Origin: Verrucomicrobiota bacterium
GTDB lineage: Bacteria > Verrucomicrobiota > Verrucomicrobiia > Verrucomicrobiales > Akkermansiaceae
NCBI GenBank assembly: GCA_030835305.1
Contig: JAURPJ010000090.1
Location: 51,612-115,611, forward strand
Length of the DNA stretch: 64,000 nt
Direction of reading: 5' to 3'
The stretch's first letter is position 1; every line of letters starts with the position of its first letter. The translations under genes and the position numbers were made by a program. The notes under the pieces are model-generated. The model was not told where the DNA came from. It made no database searches and worked only from the letters and a program-made list of their open reading frames with translations. This document shows positions 53,539 through 62,239 of this stretch, piece after piece.

Positions 53539-55266
53539 TTAGTGAATGCCGGGGTCCGGAGTGCAGGAGCCGTCGTTGTGGAGGAAGCGGAAGTCGCAGC
53601 CTTCGTTGGCTTGGGTGACTTCGTCCTGGAAGAGTTTTCCGTATCCACGCGAATAGTGCTTTTCGGGTGGAGTCCAGGCGGCGCGACGCTTCTCCAATTC
53701 TTCATCGCTCACGTGCAGAGTGATTTTTCGGTTGGTGAGATCGAGTTCGACGAGGTCGCCATCTTCGACGAGCGCGAGCGGGCCGCCGACGGCGGCTTCC
53801 GGTGAGACGTGGAGGACGCAGGTGCCGTAAGAAGTGCCGGACATGCGGGCATCCGAAACGCGGAGAATATCGCGCACTCCCTTTTCAAGAAGGTATTTTG
53901 GAATGGGAAGCATCCCGGATTCGGGAATGCCGGGAGCACCAATTGGGCCGGCGTTCTGCATGATGAGAACGTGATTCTCGGTGATCCCGAGAGCGGGATC
54001 ATGAATGCGGTTTTGAACGTCGGGGTAATCCTTAAAAACGATGGCGGGTCCTTTGTGATGAAGGAATTCAGGCGTGGATGCGGAGGTTTTCACAACCGCA
54101 CCATCGGGTGCGAGATTGCCGCCAAGGATGGCGGTGCCGCCTTGTTTGGCGACGGGGTTGTCGAGGGTTCGGATAACGTCATTGTTGTAGACTTCCGAGC
54201 CATCGAGGCATTCGCCCAGGGTTTTGCCAAAGACGGTGGGGGCGTCGAGGTGAAGGTGTTCACGAATGCGATTGAGAAGAGCAGGCAGGCCGCCGGCATC
54301 GAAGAAGTCGGCCATCACGTATTTGCCGGACGGTCGCAGGTTGGCGAGGACTGGAGTCTTGGCTGAGATTTCGTCAAAGAGCTCTAGGGGAAGCTCAACC
54401 CCGGCACGTTTGGCCAGGGCAGTGATGTGGATGATCGCGTTGGTGGACCCGCCAATGGCCATGTCGGCGGTGATGGCGTTTTCGAAAGACTTGCGAGTGA
54501 GATAATTTGAAGGTTTGAGATCTTCCCAAACCATGTCGACGATGCGGAGTCCGCACGCCGCGGCCATCCGTGAGTGGGCGGCGTGAACGGCGGGGATGGA
54601 GGAAGCGCCGGGAAGAGTGAGGCCAAGGGTCTCGGTAATGGACGTCATGGTCGAGGCCGTACCCATTGTCATGCAGTGGCCGGGACCAGGGGTGATTTGA
54701 TCTTCGAACTCTTCCCAATCTTCGCAGGAAAGATTGCCCGCGCCGCGTTCGGCCCAGTACTTCCAGACATCGGATCCGGAGGCCAGAGGTTCACCGCGCC
54801 AGGAAGCTCGCATCATCGCGCCACCGGGCATGAAGACGATAGGGATATCGACCATGATCGCGCCCATGAGAAGAGCGGGGACGGTTTTGTCGCATCCCCC
54901 CATAAGGACAGCCCCGTCGATCGGATGGGCGCGGAGCGTTTCCTCGACCTCCATCGCGAGCATGTTGCGATAGAGCATGGAGGTCGGCTTCATAAAAGTT
55001 TCGCTGAGGCCCATGACCGGCATTTCGACGGGATAGCCACCGGCCTGCCAAATGCCCCGTTTGATTTCCTCGGCCCGCTGGCGGAAGTGGGAGTGGCAGG
55101 GAAGGAGGTCGTTCCACGTGTTGAGAATGGCGATGACCGGCTTGCCCTTGTATTCCTCGTTATTGATGCCGAGTTGTTTGTGGCGGGAGCGATGGCCGAA
55201 GGCGCGCAGGTCGTCCGGCGCGAAAAAGCGGTGTGAGCGGAGTTGGTCTGGTGAGAGGCGGCTCAT
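53539..55266 (-). CDS. IlvD/Edd-family sugar-acid dehydratase
   Basis: Iron-sulfur dehydratase of 575 aa, starting at MSRLSPDQLRSHRFFAPDDL (55266); a more upstream in-frame ATG adds 23 unlikely residues. Cluster cysteines are in LPCHSHFRQRAEEI, MGGCDKTVPALLMG and PGPGHCMTMGTASTM. IGGSTNAIIHITALAKRAGV is the family's core, and SDARMSGTSYGTCVLHVSPE the C-terminal signature. FFAPDDLRAFGHRSRHKQ resembles pentonate (L-arabinonate, D-xylonate) dehydratases more than IlvD or Edd, so a catabolic role with the downstream lyase is preferred over branched-chain amino-acid synthesis. Confidence 0.88.
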   Translation of the reverse strand: MSRLSPDQLRSHRFFAPDDLRAFGHRSRHKQLGINNEEYKGKPVIAILNTWNDLLPCHSHFRQRAEEIKRGIWQAGGYPVEMPVMGLSETFMKPTSMLYRNMLAMEVEETLRAHPIDGAVLMGGCDKTVPALLMGAIMVDIPIVFMPGGAMMRASWRGEPLASGSDVWKYWAERGAGNLSCEDWEEFEDQITPGPGHCMTMGTASTMTSITETLGLTLPGASSIPAVHAAHSRMAAACGLRIVDMVWEDLKPSNYLTRKSFENAITADMAIGGSTNAIIHITALAKRAGVELPLELFDEISAKTPVLANLRPSGKYVMADFFDAGGLPALLNRIREHLHLDAPTVFGKTLGECLDGSEVYNNDVIRTLDNPVAKQGGTAILGGNLAPDGAVVKTSASTPEFLHHKGPAIVFKDYPDVQNRIHDPALGITENHVLIMQNAGPIGAPGIPESGMLPIPKYLLEKGVRDILRVSDARMSGTSYGTCVLHVSPEAAVGGPLALVEDGDLVELDLTNRKITLHVSDEELEKRRAAWTPPEKHYSRGYGKLFQDEVTQANEGCDFRFLHNDGSCTPDPGIH

Positions 55267-55645
55267 GTGTTGGAGGAGATTGTAGGAAAGAGTGCGCGGG
55301 GGAAAGAGAGGAATCCAGCCAATCAACATCCTCAAGTATAGGAACCAAAATTCTTTGAATAACTCAGCAAGAAGAAAGTTTCGAGCTACTCCAATTTGCC
55401 CTCCTTTTCCAAATCAACCCGAAGGGTTCTCTATTGAGAATGAGGAAGGTAAATTGTTTGAACCTTTTATATGCCTTACCCATTCTCCTTTGATGATCGA
55501 CCTATGCTTCGGGGCGGTTCCCGAGGCTTGGCGGTGTTTCCAGGTAACCCCGGGAGCTCCTTCTCTGAATCGGAAATCCAAGTCGAATGTTGACTGTTAG
55601 GCCTCTTCCAAACTAGTTCAGAGGCGACTGTCACTTCCATTATCC
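55267..55645. other. Gap of about 380 bp upstream of the sugar-acid operon
   Basis: No intact gene. It must hold the promoter of the IlvD/Edd-type gene. A plus-strand frame (55292-55600) has no recognisable similarity and looks fortuitous. Confidence 0.4.
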
Positions 55646-55797
55646 ATACTTCACTGCGCCATTGTATTCATTACCATTGCACAGATAGCCGGTTTCTTGG
55701 GCTTTGGCACACTGTGAGCGCCGCCGCTTTCATCACCAAGTTTTACTTCATCCTTTTCCTGATCGTCGCAGTGCTCTCGGTTCTAAAAAAAGCGTAA
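55646..55797 (+). pseudogene. Decayed DUF1328 (YtjA-like) small membrane protein
   Basis: Reading from an ATA at 55646 gives ILHCAIVFITIAQIAGFLGF and then GTL, stopping at the TGA at 55715. One base back, the frame continues VSAAAFITKFYFILFLIVAV to a TAA at 55797. Joined, this is about 50 aa and matches the whole DUF1328 family plan (LxWAIVFxxIAxIAGxLGF, then Ala-rich, then FFIFLxLFVxSL). It has lost both its start codon (ATA for ATG) and one base. DUF1328 proteins are small two-helix membrane proteins of unknown function. The reconstruction is by eye but covers the full family length. Confidence 0.65.
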
Positions 55798-55889
55798 TCC
55801 CATGATTGTTTGCCTTAGTAGCCCGCCATATTCTCCCTGTCGTTTATGGCCTTGTTCTTCGTCGGTTGTCAAAAGGCCGGCGGGGGTTC

Positions 55890-56160
55890 AAGGGGAGTCA
55901 ATGTCCCTTCTATTTTTGGTGGGCTCGGACCCCAGCGCTACACCTGGAAGCCGGAGCGGTCCACGTCGGGGCATGACTGGTCTTCGTAAGCCTCCCCCGC
56001 CAGTAAGCCGTGGTCTCCAGGGAGGGGAGTCTTTCCTCTTCGTAGGCCGTGTAGAGGCCTGCAATACCGGCCCCAACAATGAGAACGTCGGCGTTTTGGA
56101 TGGATTCGTTGGGCTTATGGATCGGTCGGTTGGAGGAGAATGCGGCCGATACAAGCAATT
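55890..56160 (-). pseudogene. N-terminal fragment of a flavin amine oxidase-like gene
   Basis: One frame gives ADVLIVGAGIAGLYTAYE, the FAD-binding start of flavin-containing amine oxidases and related enzymes, then LETTAYWRGRL where the family has LEASxRxGGR. After this the frame loses similarity, and in the neighbouring frame GVALGSEPTKN may be the decayed xDLGAEW segment, which implies a frameshift. The rest of the gene (about 400 residues) is absent. It is an obvious remnant with no function. Confidence 0.6.
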
Positions 56161-56314
56161 CACCCCAATGATCTGCCCAAATTTAGTATTATTAAAGGTA
56201 TATCAATAAAAAAAATAGGTAATAGTTTTTAAAAGTTGATCAAGAAAACTCGTGGTCATAAACACGCGCCCGCCCAAGTCCGCGATTGGCGGATTGTTGA
56301 TCGTCGGGTGCGCG
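56161..56314. other. AT-rich spacer
   Basis: About 150 bp, with an AT-rich stretch of A and T runs at 56190-56240. No gene or clear terminator. Confidence 0.35.
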
Positions 56315-56911
56315 TTACTTTTTGGAAGCTTCGAGTTCGGTAATAAAGATATTACGGAATAGGTGCTGTCCGCCTCCGGGGACTTCGGCCTGCACCGCTA
56401 TGAAACCCGCTTCGAGGTCTTCGAGGCCCTTGCAGTTCCATGCTTCCTTGCCGTTGATCATGAGGGAGATTTTTGCGCCATCCACGGTGAGCTTGAATTT
56501 GTTCCACTCGCGGTCCTTTAGGAGACCTGTGCTGGTGGCACCTTTAATGCCGCCCACATTTCCTTCCTTTCCTTTCAGGAGGTTGGCCTGATAGCGCCTT
56601 GGCCAAGGGCTTTTCGCGGGAACTGAGGTGTAGCGGAAATAGATGCCGCTGTCCCACTTGTCCTCGGCCAGAGCCTTCCATTCATATTCCAGGACAAAGT
56701 TTTGATACTTTTTCACGGATTGCACGAGGCCGTTGCCGCTTCTAATAAAGAGATTACCGTCAACGACCTCCGCTTCACACTTGAGAACGGTCCAACCTTC
56801 GAGGTTTTTGCCATTGAAGAGTGAGACGCGTTTTTCATCGGCCAAAGCAAATTGGGATGTGAGCAAGGAAGCGATAAGAAGAAGTTGGATAACGAGATTT
56901 TTTTTCATCAT
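56315..56911 (-). CDS. DUF1080 (3-keto-disaccharide hydrolase-like) secreted protein
   Basis: A 198-aa exported protein; the ATG at 56911 (MMKKNLVIQLLLIASLLTSQ) begins a signal peptide and is chosen over an upstream in-frame start. The DUF1080/concanavalin-like domain begins SLFNGKNLEGWTVLKC and has FVLEYEWKA, DSGIYFRYTS, the WPRRYQANLLKGKEGNVGGI segment, and EWNKFKLTVDGAKISLMING followed by GAGFI-like strands. Members act on 3-keto sugars or bind glycans; which applies here is open. The gene is intact although its neighbours on both sides have decayed. Confidence 0.87.
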   Translation of the reverse strand: MMKKNLVIQLLLIASLLTSQFALADEKRVSLFNGKNLEGWTVLKCEAEVVDGNLFIRSGNGLVQSVKKYQNFVLEYEWKALAEDKWDSGIYFRYTSVPAKSPWPRRYQANLLKGKEGNVGGIKGATSTGLLKDREWNKFKLTVDGAKISLMINGKEAWNCKGLEDLEAGFIAVQAEVPGGGQHLFRNIFITELEASKK

Positions 56912-57051
56912 GCTGTAGAGAGTTACGTGAACTGCGAAATAGTCTGGCAGGAATTCCACAGCGGGGAAAGGTTCGAAATGCACAAGGGTTGTGAATCCTT
57001 CTTGCAACGAGAAACGGGAAGAGAAGACTGGGGCGATTTACTGAATCAATC

Positions 57052-58340
57052 TTGTCCTTCATTAAAAATTCCCAAGCTTTCAAATATTTCTTGTCGCTGG
57101 TGCTGGCCTTCTTTTTTGCCATCGATTCTTCGGCGTTGGCGGGTGGGACCGAGTGGGGAATAGAAGGTTATATTGTGGTTTACGGTGATGCGGCTGTGAG
57201 GGTTTCGGCCGTGATCCAAGTGGTCCGGATGGACAAGCTGGTTATTCTCATTTCCCAGCATGCTCACCTCGGCGGTATGAAAATCAGCGGACTCGTGGCA
57301 CCGGCTAAAGAAAGAAGAGTTCCGGAAGAACGGGCAGGGCGGGATTCCCACCTTTGTCAGGGAGACACAACTGGCTTCGGTTTTTGAACCAAAATTCGCG
57401 GAGATGATTCTTGATAGGATGATAAGGGCTGCCGGTGCATGGCAATAATTTGGTGAATGGAATTGATCCTTATCTAAAGCAGGGGGATCCCACGAGCGGA
57501 CTGCTGCCGGGTGTGAATGGGTTCGATGAAGCAGATGTCGGAAAGGAAGATCATCGCTTGTAGCCCTTTTGTTATCGCATCTGTCTGACCAATGATCCGG
57601 AGAACAGAGTAGGGATCGAGAAACCGGCACACTATGACGAGGCTGATTATGAAATTCTCTTTCGTGCGATCGAGACCGGAAAGAAGAAAGGTGGAATTTC
57701 GACTGACTACATTGGTGGAAATTACAGCGCCCTTCCCCTGGATCATTACAATTATTGGGATTGGACCACGCTCTCCCATCAACAACGTGAGGAGGTGGCG
57801 GCGAACAATCGGGATTGGGAGCTCGTGCTCATCTGGACTTTGCAACACCACAAGCGGGTGCCTGAGCCGATTTGAAAACGTCATCTTGCCCGGGGGCTCG
57901 CCGAGGATGAATTTGTCAGGAGCGATCATTGGCCATACGATGTTTATATTTGGGAAGGTCGTCGCATACTCTCTGATTTTGTCATGACCGAGCATCAATG
58001 CCGGCAAAACCCCGAATACCCCTAGGTCAAAGACCCGGTTGGCATGGGTGCTTACACCATGGATTCGCACCATGTACAGCGTATGATTTTAAGGGGACAC
58101 CTCAAGAACGAAGGCAATATTCAGAAACTCCTGGTTGGCAGGACCTACCCGATTTCCTATCGGGCGATTGTGCCACGGGAGGGTGAATGCGAAAATCTAT
58201 TGGTTTCTTGGCGCCTTTCGGCAGGACACATCGCGTTCGGCTCGATCCGCATGGAAATGGTGGGAATGGTGCTGGGGCGGAGTGCCGGAACGGCGGCCGC
58301 TCTTGCAATCGATGACGGGGTCTCTGTTCAGAAAGTCTGA
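57052..58340 (+). pseudogene. Decayed FAD-dependent oxidoreductase
   Basis: Fragments of one protein are read in order from different frames. From a TTG at 57052, a signal-like start leads to GYIVVYGDAAVRVSAVIQVV and LGGMKISGLVA, a damaged FAD-binding fold. Near 57580, CYRICLTNDPENRVGIEKPA and then GGISTDYIGGNYSALPLDHY follow. Near 57925, WPYDVYIWEGRRILSDFVMT is followed by a TAG, and from 58040 [20 protein letters not shown] continues to [20 protein letters not shown] and [13 protein letters not shown]. This matches the full plan of the large exported FAD oxidoreductase family. There are at least three frame changes or stops. No product can be made. Confidence 0.8.
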
Positions 58341-58486
58341 TTGTGCCAAGCTGAGGAAGCGACTCCTGGAAGATGGCTAGGCACTTGATTAGAAGGAGTC
58401 GGGACGATGACCTTTCCTTTTTTGGGAAGGTCATTTCATGGAAAATGTCTTTCCATGATCCGGTGACGTGGGAGGGTGACTGCCGG

Positions 58487-59908
58487 ATGCTTATGAAAGA
58501 GAAAAAGGGAATCAAGCAATTGTGGCTCGCCGCGCTTTTGGGGTTCGGGCTCACAGGTAGTCCGCAGGCTGAAGAGAAGCCGGTCAAAGTGTTCATTCTC
58601 TCCGGGCAGTCCAATATGGTGGGTGCCGGCAAGGTTGATGGCGGGAGCAGTCGGTGGGGGGCACAGTTCATCGGTCCGGTGGTTTCAGTTTACCCGGGCG
58701 GCTATGATCCCAAGACAGACTATGATACTTTGAAACCGGTCGAGACCCTCAAACTGGAGAGTTTCGGTGGCACCAATCCCACCTCGTATCCCGGCGGTGG
58801 CGTGCAGGTGACGCGTGGTTTTGTAAAAGTCACGGAGACCGGCGTTTACGAATTCCGTCCAGGATATGGTGGCTCGATGAACAATATCATGGAGGTTAAT
58901 GGAAAGGTGGTTCACCATCAGGAACCCGGTCAACAAGCCTTTCGCAGTCAGGTAAAACTGGAAGCGGGAAAGCAGGTCCCTTTCAAAATTACTTACCTCA
59001 CCGATGATGCCAACGGGCTGGGTTGGATCGTGCGACTGGATGTTCCGGGGACCCTGTCGGCCCTCGTCAACTTCGAGGAAAAGTTTCCTTACTTGAAAAA
59101 TGACAAGGGCCAGTGGATTGCGCGTGATGATGTCTATTACAAAGGAGTGGTTGCTGCGACGGGAAGTCATTGGCTCGGTGTCAATGGAGGAAGAATCGGT
59201 CCCGAGCTAGGTTTTGGACATGTGATTGGAAACGGAGTTGATGATCCCGTTCTTCTGCTCAAAACGTCACAAGGAAACCGCGCGCTGGGTTGGGATTTTC
59301 TGCCGCCCGGGAGCAAGCAGTATGAATACGACGGAAAGGTCTTCGCCGGCTACAAGGACTCGCCCATGTTCTGGGAAAAAGGAACCGAGCCCAAACCCAT
59401 CAATTGGTATGCCGGGAAACAATATGACGATTGCTTCGGTGCGGCTCATGAAGTGCTCAAAAATTTTGACAAGAACTTCCCGCATTGGAAGGGAAGAGGG
59501 TACGAGATCGTGGGCTTTGCCTGGTGGCAGGGCGATAAGGACCGCTATACCGAGGGGTTGGCGGCGCAGTATGAGAAAAATCTCGTCCATCTGATCAAAA
59601 CTCTTCGCACCGAGTTCAAAGCACCGGAAGCTAGGTTTGTCGTTGCGACTCTGGGCCAGACAGCCGAGGACACCAAACCGGAGAATGGTCAGGAAAAAAA
59701 CGAGAAAATGATTCTCGACGCCCAACTCGCGGTGGACGGATCAACCGGGAAGTATCCCGAATTCATAGGCAACGTCGCCACCGTTTATACCCACCCGCTC
59801 AGTCAGGGTGGAGCTTCTAACAGCCACTACAATGGTCATGCCCAGACTTATATGGATGTGGGTGAGGCGATGGGTAAGGCGATGATGAAGCTCCTCAAGA
59901 GAGATTAG
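58487..59908 (+). CDS. CE6-type acetylesterase with PA14-like insertion
   Basis: A 473-aa exported esterase. I use the ATG at 58487; it lies about 10 bp after GGAGGG, one of the few plausible ribosome sites here, and gives a signal peptide ending near GSPQA. The SGNH core starts KVFILSGQSNMVGAG with the nucleophile Ser, and has AWWQGDKDRY and NSHYNGHAQTYMDVG for the later blocks. Between the first block and the rest about 125 residues are inserted, PA14-like: RGFVKVTETGVYEFRPGYGG and KITYLTDDANGLGWIVRLD. It probably removes acetyl groups from sugars, with the insert binding glycan. Confidence 0.87.
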   Translation: MLMKEKKGIKQLWLAALLGFGLTGSPQAEEKPVKVFILSGQSNMVGAGKVDGGSSRWGAQFIGPVVSVYPGGYDPKTDYDTLKPVETLKLESFGGTNPTSYPGGGVQVTRGFVKVTETGVYEFRPGYGGSMNNIMEVNGKVVHHQEPGQQAFRSQVKLEAGKQVPFKITYLTDDANGLGWIVRLDVPGTLSALVNFEEKFPYLKNDKGQWIARDDVYYKGVVAATGSHWLGVNGGRIGPELGFGHVIGNGVDDPVLLLKTSQGNRALGWDFLPPGSKQYEYDGKVFAGYKDSPMFWEKGTEPKPINWYAGKQYDDCFGAAHEVLKNFDKNFPHWKGRGYEIVGFAWWQGDKDRYTEGLAAQYEKNLVHLIKTLRTEFKAPEARFVVATLGQTAEDTKPENGQEKNEKMILDAQLAVDGSTGKYPEFIGNVATVYTHPLSQGGASNSHYNGHAQTYMDVGEAMGKAMMKLLKRD

Positions 59909-59949
59909 TTGGGTGAGGTTTCGGCAAGATTCGGATTACGTTTCGAGCA

Positions 59950-60772
59950 CCAATTGCATTGCCTTAGGGAAACATCTCCCGCTGAGCTGAATGCTTCTTC
60001 CCGCTTGTGCCTCTTCGTTTTGAACTTATTCCAATCTTATTGTTCCGGGTATGCACAAGTAGTGGCAGGCCCGGCGAGAGGACCTGGAGGCAACTTTTAT
60101 GGGATTATCTTTCTTCCTTCTGCGACAGATGCGGTGAAGTTGACGAAGGTGGAGGCTTTTACCGAAGAAAGGACGTCGATTTTCGGAGCGGTATCCGCTC
60201 ACCTTACCACCATCACCTTACCCGAGGAGGATATCTTGATCCAGAAGCTCCGTTATCATCTTTTAACGGCGGTGGTTTTGGATCCTGATGCCGGAAATGC
60301 TCCGCCGTTTTGGGTGGGGGGATTCCAATCAAATTGGCAGAGTTCTCCTTCCTCAAATTGTTACTGGGTGGACGCTTCACGCAGGCTGATTTGATTGGAA
60401 ACCAGCAGGGCTATTTCGTGGAGTAAGAGATGGAGCCGGACCAAGATGGATGGGGGCCGTCGGGGAACTTCTACCGCGTTGTGGTTCCCTGATACAATAT
60501 GACTTGGGAAGAGGCAGTGCGCGACGCCTGGAAATACGACAGGTTTGTGGGGGAATGAATTCTCCATCTTGCCACGACCGTTTCCGAGCAAGAAGGAAAG
60601 TATATCGAAACTTTGAGACAAGGATCAGATGTCGGCTCTGAGAACGGATTGTGGTTGGGCGGATTTCAAAGACCCGGGTCGGAAAGTGCATCCCATGGTT
60701 GGCGCTGGGTTCACGACGAGGGAGTCGTTGGCGGGACAGTGGAGGTCAGATCACCCTTATAGTTCCGTTCTA
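59950..60772 (+). pseudogene. Decayed protein with two C-type-lectin-like domains
   Basis: Two lectin domains can be traced in shifting frames. The first has HLTTITLPEEDILIQKLRYH (from about 60200) and FWVGGFQSNWQSSPSSN with CYWVDA (near 60309). The second has MTWEEAVRDAWKYDRF (near 60508), then after a stop HLATTVSEQEGKYIETLRQG, LWLGGFQRPG and HGWRWVHDEG (to about 60720). These are the usual strand and WIG/WxW motifs of bacterial C-type-lectin-like domains. Stops and frame changes lie between them. The 5' part before 60100 cannot be aligned. It is a dead gene. Confidence 0.7.
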
Positions 60773-60804
60773 GTCCACTCCTGTAAGCTATAAACAGGAT
60801 TAAG

Positions 60805-61929
60805 CTAATCGATGATCCAATCGTAGCTGGGAGTGTTGATGAACTCCCAGCCGTCTTCGGTGATGACAACTGTGTCTTCGATGCGGCAGCCGCCGTGCTC
60901 GGGGAGATAGAGGCCGGGCTCGATGGTGATGACGTGGCCGGGTTCCATTGCTCTGTCTTGATCGCGGAGTGAAGGGGGTTCGTGAACGTCGAGCCCGACG
61001 CCGTGTCCGATGCCACAGTAGCAGCCCTCCCACTTCCCGTCTGCACGCTGGCGGGTGGGATATCCTGCTGCATCGAGGACGTCACGTGCCGCCTTGTCGA
61101 CGGCCCCCAGCTTTTTTCCTGGCCCAAGCTCGGCGAGGGCGTTTAGGTGGGAAGCGTAAACGGTATCGTAGATATGCTGCTGTTTCTCGCTCGGGTCGCC
61201 TTTGATGAAGGTTCGCGAGAGGTCGCCGAAGTAGAAGCTGTCATCGTCGCGCGGGAAAATATCCACCACAATCATTTCGTGTGCTTTTACCGGGCCAAAG
61301 CCGATACAGTGACAGTCGGCCGCTTGCAACCCTGAAGCCGCGATGGGGCTGTTGGTTCCGCCTCCGACCGCCGAGGTTGCGACCCGAATTTCCCGCCGCA
61401 GGGTTTCACAGGTGAGAACTTCTCCGTTGTAAGAAAGGGTGTCGTCCCGGCCTACTTGGCTCGTTGATAAGATCTCTCGTACTTTGGCGAAGCCCGCTTC
61501 CGAGATGCGCGCCCCTTCGCGGCAGCCTTTGATCTCTTCGGCCGATTTGAGCCATCGTTCGGGAAAGAGATCACCATGTTCGATCCCTACAGCAACTCCA
61601 AGCTTCACCAATTCTTCATAGTAAGCTACCGGGTAGTGACGGGGCAGGGTCAAGGTGGGATAGCCGAGTTCTTCAATGAGGACGGCTATCGCGGCTGGCT
61701 TGCTCCTGCTCCCAAACTTTTCCTCGGCCTTGTCTTGGTATTCGACCAGCTCATACACCTCTGTGAAACACCCCTCATTCTTGGCCCGCTCCAGCTCCAT
61801 GCGATGAATGAGGCAAACCGGCTTATCCAGAGTGCCCATCAGAGTGATCGGATCCATCGACTTGAATCGCCCAAAGTAATAGCCGTCGGATTCGTTTTCC
61901 GTGATGGATTCGATCAAGACATGTTTCAT
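60805..61929 (-). CDS. M24-family metallopeptidase (Xaa-Pro aminopeptidase-like)
   Basis: A 374-aa cytoplasmic 'pita-bread' metallopeptidase. The five metal ligands are present: the aspartates in IVVDIFPRDDDSFYFGDLSR, the His in GIGHGVGLDVHEPP, and the glutamates in TIEPGLYLPEHGG and CRIEDTVVIT. An N-terminal creatinase-like domain (about 1-130) precedes. It should remove N-terminal residues before proline or act on related dipeptides. The start at 61929 is well placed. It stands alone on the minus strand. Confidence 0.9.
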   Translation of the reverse strand: MKHVLIESITENESDGYYFGRFKSMDPITLMGTLDKPVCLIHRMELERAKNEGCFTEVYELVEYQDKAEEKFGSRSKPAAIAVLIEELGYPTLTLPRHYPVAYYEELVKLGVAVGIEHGDLFPERWLKSAEEIKGCREGARISEAGFAKVREILSTSQVGRDDTLSYNGEVLTCETLRREIRVATSAVGGGTNSPIAASGLQAADCHCIGFGPVKAHEMIVVDIFPRDDDSFYFGDLSRTFIKGDPSEKQQHIYDTVYASHLNALAELGPGKKLGAVDKAARDVLDAAGYPTRQRADGKWEGCYCGIGHGVGLDVHEPPSLRDQDRAMEPGHVITIEPGLYLPEHGGCRIEDTVVITEDGWEFINTPSYDWIID

Positions 61930-62239
61930 TGGAGGAAATCTTTTTTCGAATCGGCAAAGATCTCAAGTTGTTAAAAATATCTTATTTTTCGATCTCGTCG
62001 AGGAGATCGTTGGAGACAAATTAATCCCCAGAGATGAACTCACTTCGGATAGCCGTTACAATCAAAAATACTAATACGGCGCGAGCACAGTCCACCTTTG
62101 CTTCTCCGGCCTCGTTGAGGAAGAGGGTGATGCGGCCTTTTCAATCATTGGCTTGATGGTGACATCGAAACATTAGGAATAGGCATGTTCTTTTGGTTAA
62201 CCGGGAAGATCGAAAGGGAATCAACGTAAACAATCAGCT
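61930..62239. other. Gap of about 310 bp upstream of M24 and DUF6288-like genes
   Basis: No gene recognised. It contains an inverted repeat, CGATCTC-N6-GAGATCG, at 61990-62009, about 60 bp upstream of the M24 start, which could be an operator. Promoters for both divergent genes lie here. Confidence 0.4.
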
